A stretch of 19,651 bases of DNA, taken from JAWLEV01 sp046538105 (GTDB lineage Bacteria; Chloroflexota; Anaerolineae; UBA1429). Positions 14,089 to 19,651 of the stretch are shown piece by piece. Below the pieces are notes generated by a model. The model searched no databases and had not been told where the DNA came from. It saw only the letters and a list, made by a program, of their open reading frames with translations. The DNA is taken from assembly GCA_046538105.1 (NCBI GenBank), contig JBKHJO010000045.1, positions 1 through 19,651 on the forward strand, written 5' to 3'. The position numbers were made by a program, and so were the translations under genes. The first letter of the stretch is position 1; every line of letters starts with the position of its first letter.

Positions 14089-15342
14089 TCAACTCGTCGT
14101 CAACGCCGACCAGAATCGTTGTAGCGACAGCGATTCGCCACTCAGCAACGTCTGGGCGCGAAAGAGACGGCCCATCAACCAGATGGTCCCAATCACAGCC
14201 AGCAGCAGGAGCGACAGTCCGACTGCAAACTGCCAGCCGGGCACCGTCGAACTCGTCATACGCATGAGCATGGCCACCGGCGCCGAGTAGGGAAATAGGC
14301 TCAGAACCAAAGCCAGCGGCCCGAAAGGCGCGTTGACAATAGACGGCCAGAGATAGAGAGGGACCATCATGGGCAACGTCAACACAAAGATCCAGCCGCG
14401 GGCGTTCTCCACATCCTCGGCCAACGCCCCGATCCCGGCCATCAGCGCCGCATAGAGCGCGAATCCAGCCAGGGCATAAGGCAGGATCAACAACACTTCC
14501 CCGGCTGACAGATTAATATCGCTGAGGAGTTGTCCCGCACTGCGCCCGGTGACGGCGAGGGCAAGGGACGCCATCGCCACCCAAATGGCATACTGTACCA
14601 GTATCAGCGCGCTCAGCCCGATCAGTTTGCCCGTGAGCAGTTGACGCGGCCGCAGCGAGACCAGCAGAATCTCCATCACGCGATTCTCTTTCTCCTTGGC
14701 CAAACTCTGGAAGAGATAGCTTCCTCCTGTGAACAGGGGAAGCATGACGGCGATGGTGAGCACAAGGGGTAACGCCGTATCCTTCGCCCCCTCATCCTCC
14801 GCGTCCTCCTCCGTCCTCTCGCCCTCCACGCTCACAAAGGTCGGCCCCGTCCCATCGAACGGCCAGCGCAGGCGACGAATCTCCTCAGGGCCGGCCTCCG
14901 GATAGAGGTTGTTGATCAGCATCCAATCGAATATATCGATATCCGGGGGCGCAGTGGAAAAACGCGGGCTGATGCGATCGATCTCGCCAGTCTCTCGATA
15001 GTTCGCGGGCACCACATAGTACGCCGTGATCTCTCTCCGCTCCAGTGCGATGCGGGCCGCCCCCACATCGGCATAGGCTCGGAAGGCATTCGGGGGCACC
15101 GGCTCCGGAATATCCTCGATCAGACCCGCCCGATCGACATAGCCAACAACCACGCCATTTTGCTGCCCGGCGCCCGCTATCTTTTGCAAAGGGGGTGCCT
15201 CTGGCGCGCCGACGCCGAATCCAGCGGTGAAAAACCAGATTATCAATAATATAAGGGGAGTGCCGATAGCACCCAACAAAAAGGCACGGCTGGTCACCCG
15301 TTGCCTAAACTCGCGCAAAGCCACAAGGAACGTCTTGCTCAT
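14089..15342 (-). CDS. ABC-2 type permease (NatB-like), second subunit
   Basis: A 417-residue protein. The ATG at 15342 has AGGAGG four nt upstream; the frame is open further 5' but there it overlaps the other permease gene. The N-terminus is MSKTFLVALREFRQRV and a first helix at about 24-43. A large outer domain of about 150 residues follows, with YVDRAGLIEDI and a DEEGAK-like acidic stretch, and then five helices. FQSLAKEKENRVMEILLVSLRPRQLLTGKL is the conserved cytoplasmic coupling segment of ABC-2 exporters. It is a paralogue of the preceding gene, and the two probably form a heterodimeric membrane channel driven by the ATPase at 16544. Confidence 0.88.
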   Translation of the reverse strand: MSKTFLVALREFRQRVTSRAFLLGAIGTPLILLIIWFFTAGFGVGAPEAPPLQKIAGAGQQNGVVVGYVDRAGLIEDIPEPVPPNAFRAYADVGAARIALERREITAYYVVPANYRETGEIDRISPRFSTAPPDIDIFDWMLINNLYPEAGPEEIRRLRWPFDGTGPTFVSVEGERTEEDAEDEGAKDTALPLVLTIAVMLPLFTGGSYLFQSLAKEKENRVMEILLVSLRPRQLLTGKLIGLSALILVQYAIWVAMASLALAVTGRSAGQLLSDINLSAGEVLLILPYALAGFALYAALMAGIGALAEDVENARGWIFVLTLPMMVPLYLWPSIVNAPFGPLALVLSLFPYSAPVAMLMRMTSSTVPGWQFAVGLSLLLLAVIGTIWLMGRLFRAQTLLSGESLSLQRFWSALTTS

Positions 15343-15350
15343 GCTTCCTC

Positions 15351-16547
15351 CTATGCCTGCCGTAGAGCCTCCAGGATTTCCCGGGGCTGCAGGGTCTGAC
15401 CATACATCAGCATCGCGGCGCGAAAGATACGGGCCACGAACCACACGCTGACGACAAGGCTGATGAGAATGGTGGTCAAGGCGGCGCCCAGTTGCCAGGT
15501 CGGCACCTCGGTCAGCGCCATGCGGAAAAGGGCCATGGTGGGAGCCGTCAGCGGAAACAGTGTCAATCCCACACCCAGTGGCCCATCCAGGTTGTCGATG
15601 ATGGCGCCCACGAAATAGAGGGGTCCCATCCCCAGAAAGCCCAACATCCCGGCCAACTGTTGTGCCTGCTGTTTATCCCCGGCAATGACGCCAAGGCCGG
15701 CCCCCAGCGTAGCGTATAAAAAGTATCCCGGGATCCCCAACAGGGTGGCCCACAAGAGGGCCGGCCAGGGAATGCTCAGCCCCGTGATCTGGAAGGCGAA
15801 AAGGGCCAGCACGATAGTGATCACCGCGCCGACGATCCACACGCCAACCTGGGTCAGGGTCAACAGCGCCGTGCCCAATATCTTGCCCGTCACCAGTTGG
15901 CGGGGCGAGATGGAGGTGATGACCATTTCCATGGCCCGTTGCTCCTTTTCCCTCACCACAGCCGACCCCATCTGATTGGCGCTGATGAACACGGAAAAGA
16001 CAAAGATCATAGCCAAAAAGGCCGGCGTAGCCTCCCGGATGATCAGTCCCGGCCCCTGCGCGACCCGCTCGCCCGTCTCCAGCGCCACGTAGGCGACATT
16101 GGAGGGATCCTCCAGCCGGTCCAGAATCCAATCGGGCGCGTCGGGCAACATGGCCCGCCGCATAAAGGTCGTCATCCCACTCTGCAACCTGGCGCTGGGG
16201 CGCCTTTGCCCATAGAAAACGGGCACGGTTCCCGTGAAATATCCCTCCGGGACGACCAGATATCCGGCGATATCCCCATCGCGGAGGGCCCTTTGCGCCG
16301 CCTCGGCGTCCACGTACGACGTGAGGTGTAGCATCTCATCGCCCACCACCACTGAATTCACCGTCGCCAGTTCGCCCGTCCGATCCACATATCCGATCTG
16401 CGGCAGGGCACCGCCCCTCTCTGTCAGAACCGTGACGGCACCAACGGCTATCATCAACAAGGGTATGCCAAAGGTCAAGAGCAGGAATAGCGTAGAGCGC
16501 ACGCGGCGTCGATAGGTCGCCTTTGCCACCAGCCACGCCTTTCTCAT
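15351..16547 (-). CDS. ABC-2 type permease (NatB-like), first subunit
   Basis: A 398-residue protein. ATG at 16547 overlaps the ATPase stop by ATGA and has GGAGG seven nt upstream. It has the NatB layout: an N-terminal basic stretch (KATYRRRVR), helix 1 at about 18-40, an outer domain to about residue 170 starting IGYVDRTGEL, then five helices. The segment VVREKEQRAMEMVITSISPRQ followed by LVTGKILG is the conserved cytoplasmic loop. It is homologous to the next gene along most of its length. Both lack nucleotide-binding motifs, as expected of membrane subunits. Confidence 0.88.
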   Translation of the reverse strand: MRKAWLVAKATYRRRVRSTLFLLLTFGIPLLMIAVGAVTVLTERGGALPQIGYVDRTGELATVNSVVVGDEMLHLTSYVDAEAAQRALRDGDIAGYLVVPEGYFTGTVPVFYGQRRPSARLQSGMTTFMRRAMLPDAPDWILDRLEDPSNVAYVALETGERVAQGPGLIIREATPAFLAMIFVFSVFISANQMGSAVVREKEQRAMEMVITSISPRQLVTGKILGTALLTLTQVGVWIVGAVITIVLALFAFQITGLSIPWPALLWATLLGIPGYFLYATLGAGLGVIAGDKQQAQQLAGMLGFLGMGPLYFVGAIIDNLDGPLGVGLTLFPLTAPTMALFRMALTEVPTWQLGAALTTILISLVVSVWFVARIFRAAMLMYGQTLQPREILEALRQA

Positions 16548-17476
16548 TCTGTTTCCTCCACATCATCCACCTCGTGCCCCACCACCTGCACAAAGATTTC
16601 ATCCAGCGATCGCTGCACCCGCTCAAAACGCTGCACGGTAACCCCGGGCATGGTGACCAGCATCTGCAAAACCTTTTCAGGCTGCACGCCCTCCTCCAGC
16701 GTCATCCGATACCCCCCATTGCGAGGACTCAGGCGTCTGACCCCGGCTATCTCATTCAGTTCACCGTCCAGATCCACCTCCACAGCGTTGGCGGCAAACT
16801 GTTCCCGTATCTCTTCCAGGGGACCGTATAGAACCCGGCGCCCATGATCGATCAACAGGATGCGTTCGCACATCTCCTCAACGCGCTGCATCTGGTGGGT
16901 GCTCATGATAATGGCCGTCCCCCGATCGCGCATACGCAGGAGCAAGTTCTTGATGACGCGGGTATTAACCGGGTCCAGCCCACCAAAGGGCTCATCGATG
17001 ATAAGCAGATCCGGCTCATGCATGGTGCCGGCCACAAACTGGGCCTTTTGGTTCATGCCCTGGCTAAGCGTCTCGATCTTGCGGTCGCGCGCCTCCCAGA
17101 GTTCCACCGCGCGGAGATACGTCTCGGCCCGCTCTCGGGCTGTGGTGCTCGAGAGTCCCTTCAATTGCCCAAGAAAGAGGAGGATATCCAGGAGGGTCAT
17201 ATCATCGTACAGTCCTCGTTCCTCGGGAAGGTAGCCGATGTGCGATTTCCTATCCTCAGTCATGGGGCCGCCCAACACGCTGATCTCGCCTGCGCTGGGC
17301 CTGATGATGTCGAGGATCATACGGATCGTCGTCGTCTTGCCCGCACCATTGGGCCCCAGCAGGCCAAAGATCTCGCCCTTTTTCACGGCAAAGGAGAGCC
17401 CATCCACCGCCCGTACTGCAGCATAGGCCTTGGACACATTATGCAACTCCACAGCGTAGATCGATTCGTTCACCAT
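16544..17476 (-). CDS. ABC transporter ATPase (NatA-like)
   Basis: A 310-residue protein from ATG 17476; GGGAGG is almost adjacent to this ATG and lies four nt from the in-frame GTG at 17473, so the start may be that GTG. An upstream GTG at 17512 has no ribosome site. Walker A is GPNGAGKT at 41-48, the signature LSQGMNQ at 137-143, Walker B LLIIDEP at 157-163 and the H-loop His194 in STHQM. The signature differs from LSGGQ, but such variants occur in NatA-type ATPases with a C-terminal DUF4162-like domain, seen here from about residue 215. It powers the two permeases encoded directly downstream, probably for export. Confidence 0.93.
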   Translation of the reverse strand: MVNESIYAVELHNVSKAYAAVRAVDGLSFAVKKGEIFGLLGPNGAGKTTTIRMILDIIRPSAGEISVLGGPMTEDRKSHIGYLPEERGLYDDMTLLDILLFLGQLKGLSSTTARERAETYLRAVELWEARDRKIETLSQGMNQKAQFVAGTMHEPDLLIIDEPFGGLDPVNTRVIKNLLLRMRDRGTAIIMSTHQMQRVEEMCERILLIDHGRRVLYGPLEEIREQFAANAVEVDLDGELNEIAGVRRLSPRNGGYRMTLEEGVQPEKVLQMLVTMPGVTVQRFERVQRSLDEIFVQVVGHEVDDVEETE

Positions 17477-17518
17477 ACCTCCCAGCGGATAGATAAACTT
17501 CTTGTGGGACACCAGCGA

Positions 17519-18427
17519 CTATTTCACCAGCGCGGCATTCGATGCAGGCTCATCCCCGTCCACCGTCCACTCGCGCCAGGCCAGCGTCCATAGGGTGGAA
17601 AAATAGGCGGTGGCCGTACCCTGTATTATCATCAACACCGGCCAGAGCAAACAACACAGAGCCACGAGAAGCCCGAAGAAAAACATCACTATCCCGATCC
17701 CCACACTGATGAGAATCTGAATCAAAAAGAGGAGCAATGCCGAGCCCAGATTCTCCAACAGAACGGAAACCCCACGCTCATAAGCCAGAATAACGCCCAA
17801 ATCCTCGAGCATACAGGCGCGATTGGCAAAGTTCTGCAACAAGTTGAGAACCAATGTCAGGAGGGCGAGGATACACGTCAGGGCGATGACCATACTCCCC
17901 ACCACGACATTCGCAGGCAGCAGCGGGGCACCGCCGGTCCTCACCCTGGCCAATCCAAGGTACCCCACAAGCCCCCCGGCAGCCAGCATGGAGAGCAAAA
18001 AAGTGGGAATGGCGGGCACGACGGCGATGCCCAGCAGCCTCCAGCCCTTTTCCCAACCGGCACGCAACGCCCGTCCGAATCTCGACGTGCCCCCTGCATC
18101 GATGGCATCCACCCCCGCGATCAAGCCTCCGCGTGACAGGGTCGAGAGTACCCACAACGGGATGACGATGAGGAGAATCAAAACCAAGACGAGCAAGACC
18201 GCCAACGCAGAGAGTCCTCCGGGTATTACGGGACTGGGGAATGCTCTGGGCCTCGGTGGGCGTGGGACGTCAAAGTCCTGTCGAGACCGACCGGAGCCAA
18301 GCCCGCTAAACAACCCTGCACCATTGTTGCCAACGCCGCTCAAGACGACCAGTATACCCAAAAGAATCAAGAACTTGTTATCCCAGATAATGTTCCACGC
18401 ACGAGCCAGCAATGCCCCATAGTCCAT
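17519..18427 (-). CDS. Multipass membrane protein with glycine- and proline-rich loop
   Basis: A 302-residue protein. ATG at 18427 (MDYGALLARAW) has AGGGGG eight nt upstream and is preferred over the ATG at 18433. A first helix covers IWDNKFLILLGILVVLSG. A low-complexity loop of about 45 residues follows with SGLGSGRSRQ and PRPPRPRAFPSP, and then about five further helices. Residues such as SRGGLIAGVDAIDAGGTSRF and NRACMLEDLGVILAYERG recall large bacterial membrane proteins of the DUF975/GDPD-membrane-domain type. I do not assign a function. It lies 42 bp upstream of the ABC ATPase gene and 44 bp after the receiver gene, and is probably part of the exporter operon. Confidence 0.75.
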   Translation of the reverse strand: MDYGALLARAWNIIWDNKFLILLGILVVLSGVGNNGAGLFSGLGSGRSRQDFDVPRPPRPRAFPSPVIPGGLSALAVLLVLVLILLIVIPLWVLSTLSRGGLIAGVDAIDAGGTSRFGRALRAGWEKGWRLLGIAVVPAIPTFLLSMLAAGGLVGYLGLARVRTGGAPLLPANVVVGSMVIALTCILALLTLVLNLLQNFANRACMLEDLGVILAYERGVSVLLENLGSALLLFLIQILISVGIGIVMFFFGLLVALCCLLWPVLMIIQGTATAYFSTLWTLAWREWTVDGDEPASNAALVK

Positions 18428-18471
18428 TACCATGTCCCCCTCTACTTGACCATACTGTACGTATACTATAC

Positions 18472-18861
18472 CTATTTTGCCGACTCGCCACCATTTGCCA
18501 CCACATCCCTGATGACTGCCAACAATCGTTCCGGTGGGTCCCCCTTGCTGACAAAAGCGTGGGCGCCGGCGTCCAACGCCGGCTGACGGGCCTCTGGCCG
18601 CCCACTGAGGGCGATTATCACGACGTCCGAACACGTCCTCTGCAACATGGGAAGCAGGTTATGGGGAGCAAATCCTGGCAGTTCCCAGTCAATCAATACC
18701 AGATCCGGACAATGGTTTTGCGCCATATCCGCCAACTCTCCGGCGTCCGCAGCCTCCACCACACATTTTACATACGGCTCATGTTCCAGCAAGAACCGCA
18801 TGGCGGACCGCACACCAACCTGATCATCGGCCACCAGGACACGCATCTCCCTCATCCCCAT
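18472..18861 (-). CDS. Receiver-only response regulator (CheY-like)
   Basis: A 129-residue protein if started at ATG 18861; ATGs at 18855 and 18846 are alternatives, and 18846 (MRVLVADD) fits the family best. Receiver-domain residues are complete: the acidic pair Asp12 and Asp13, the phosphate acceptor Asp58 in LVLIDWELPG, Ser86 in IIALSG and Lys106 in FVSKGD, numbered from 18861. There is no output domain, so it must act by protein contact or be a phosphate relay. No histidine kinase is encoded in the window. It is the first gene of the probable exporter operon and could link that operon to a signal. Confidence 0.9.
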   Translation of the reverse strand: MGMREMRVLVADDQVGVRSAMRFLLEHEPYVKCVVEAADAGELADMAQNHCPDLVLIDWELPGFAPHNLLPMLQRTCSDVVIIALSGRPEARQPALDAGAHAFVSKGDPPERLLAVIRDVVANGGESAK

Positions 18862-18936
18862 GTCATCAAACCATGCTTCTCACAACGAATTGCGCCGGAA
18901 ACAAAAGATGACAACGCTGTGTGAAAAATCCCATGG

Positions 18937-19125
18937 CTAGTGCTTTAGGAATACAGAGAGGAAAACCAGCAGCCCAGACACACTGGAGATGACCCGCGAT
19001 CCCCTGTGGCGTTTCTGTCTCATCGCCGTCCGCACCAGTCGATCCCGCTCCATCTCACACAGGCCCTCTCGCATGTGATCCCTTATCAGATATTCCATCT
19101 CGTAGGCGTTGGTAACGGGCATCAT
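18937..19125 (-). CDS. Small membrane-tethered protein of unknown function
   Basis: A 62-residue protein. ATG at 19125 has GAGGGG six nt upstream. The N-terminal part is charged (MEYLIRDHMREGLCEMERDR then LVRTAMRQKRHR) and probably helical. The C-terminus is one hydrophobic segment, SVSGLLVFLSVFLKH, so it may be tail-anchored with the charged part in the cytoplasm. I recognise no family. It lies 75 bp upstream of the receiver gene, on the same strand. Confidence 0.6.
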   Translation of the reverse strand: MMPVTNAYEMEYLIRDHMREGLCEMERDRLVRTAMRQKRHRGSRVISSVSGLLVFLSVFLKH

Positions 19126-19251
19126 CCCTTTCCCCTCTCATCCATAGCGCACGGATCCTCCCTGTTTTCTGATGTCAGTGTAACATGGATCCCCGCGCGA
19201 CACATCGGCCAAGCGGGGAGTCTTGGGGCTGGCCGGGGAGAGAGTGCGTAT

Positions 19252-19269
19252 CCTGGTCAGGTGACCAGG
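19252..19269. promoter_or_regulatory. 18-bp palindrome CCTGGTCAGGTGACCAGG, operator candidate
   Basis: Eight-bp perfect arms CCTGGTCA / TGACCAGG flank a GG centre. It is the best copy of a motif seen at 461, 11735 and 11775. It lies between two divergent genes, 28 bp upstream of the -35 box of the plus-strand gene. Confidence 0.6.
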
Positions 19270-19297
19270 TACGGTGGCCTGGAGGATGTCAACCCCC

Positions 19298-19326
19298 TTG
19301 ACCCTTTATCGCAAGTCGCGTAGAAT
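19298..19326 (+). promoter_or_regulatory. Sigma-70-like promoter for the 19368 gene
   Basis: TTGACC (19298-19303) and TAGAAT (19321-19326) match the consensus at five of six positions each, with 17 bp between them. Transcription would begin near 19333. Confidence 0.65.
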
Positions 19327-19367
19327 GTTCCCGAATCGGACGTCATCGACGCATAAAGGAGTAGATG

Positions 19368-19651
19368 ATGAAAAAGAGATTGACAGCCTCGCTCATCACG
19401 GGGGCTCTACTGGGCATCGTCTGCATCATCGGCGTGGGCATCAGAACGGGAAAGTTGGCCGGAAACGGCCTCTTTCTCCTGGCCATGTGGTACAATCGCA
19501 TCGTCATGGGGTTGATGATCGGCCTGGCGGGAGGGTGGCATCTCATCGAAGGCCCATGGAACCGCTATCTCCGTGGCGGACTCCTGGGCCTTTTCGTCAG
19601 CCTGGCCATCTTTCTTTCCACCGGCCTGCGGGACGTGCCCGCCTTTTTGGC
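19368..19651 (+). CDS. Membrane protein, N-terminal part (runs off window)
   Basis: The frame starts MKKRLTASLITGALLGIVCI and is open to the window edge for 94 codons. ATG 19368 is chosen because AGGAG (19357-19361) is six nt upstream; the adjacent ATG at 19365 is only three nt away. Three hydrophobic segments are visible: about 7-24, 34-60 (LFLLAMWYNRIVMGLMIGLAG) and 73-90, with WHLIEGPWNRYLRGG between the last two. I recognise no family. It has a strong promoter and the palindromic site upstream. Confidence 0.7.
   Translation, partial: MKKRLTASLITGALLGIVCIIGVGIRTGKLAGNGLFLLAMWYNRIVMGLMIGLAGGWHLIEGPWNRYLRGGLLGLFVSLAIFLSTGLRDVPAFL

Noticed and set aside
16950..17110. Non-canonical ABC signature LSQGMNQ as a sign of a dead ATPase
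   Set aside because: Walker A, Walker B and the H-loop are intact, and this signature variant is found in working NatA-type ATPases.

Overview
The window most resembles a chromosomal accessory segment of a Chloroflexota bacterium, probably Anaerolineae-like. This is inferred from a lipoprotein with a long Thr/Pro linker, GC-rich coding sequence, many small membrane-protein families of unknown role and several GTG/TTG starts. No sequence search was possible. No rRNA, tRNA, CRISPR array, transposase or phage gene was recognised.

Layout. Positions 1-188 hold the N-terminus of an MFS transporter on the minus strand, facing away from a plus-strand M1-family metallopeptidase lipoprotein (570-2186). 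From about 2200 to 19125 every gene is on the minus strand. Block A (2209-8215) contains an alpha/beta hydrolase, an RDD membrane protein, an apparent hydrolase/methyltransferase chimera, a beta-lactamase-family serine hydrolase with a membrane C-terminus and a DUF6544-like protein, interspersed with gene remnants. Block B (8298-11607) is a run of integral membrane proteins of unknown function, including a 51-residue one. It is preceded by a promoter with several copies of a TCAGGTG motif. Block C (11798-12761) has a flavodoxin and an HExxH membrane protein interrupted by an in-frame TGA. Block D (12821-18861) is a tight, probably cotranscribed set: receiver-only response regulator, multipass membrane protein, ABC ATPase, two ABC-2 permeases, CPBP-type membrane protease and a zinc-ribbon membrane protein. 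A small membrane protein (18937-19125) and a partial plus-strand membrane protein (19368 to the window edge) flank a control region with a near-perfect 18-bp palindrome.

How the genes may work together. Block D looks like a NatAB-type exporter coupled to a membrane protease, and is the best candidate for a functional system. Its substrate is unknown.

Two themes stand out. First, a GGTCAGGTGACC-like motif recurs in intergenic DNA ahead of several unrelated genes, suggesting a shared regulator. Second, the window is rich in 3'-end gene fragments and fusions: decayed tails at 2209-2311 and 2369-2611, a CPBP tail at 7008-7157, a 45-bp zinc-ribbon tail at 9721-9765 and the chimera at 4368-5000. 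These point to repeated duplication and deletion in this region.
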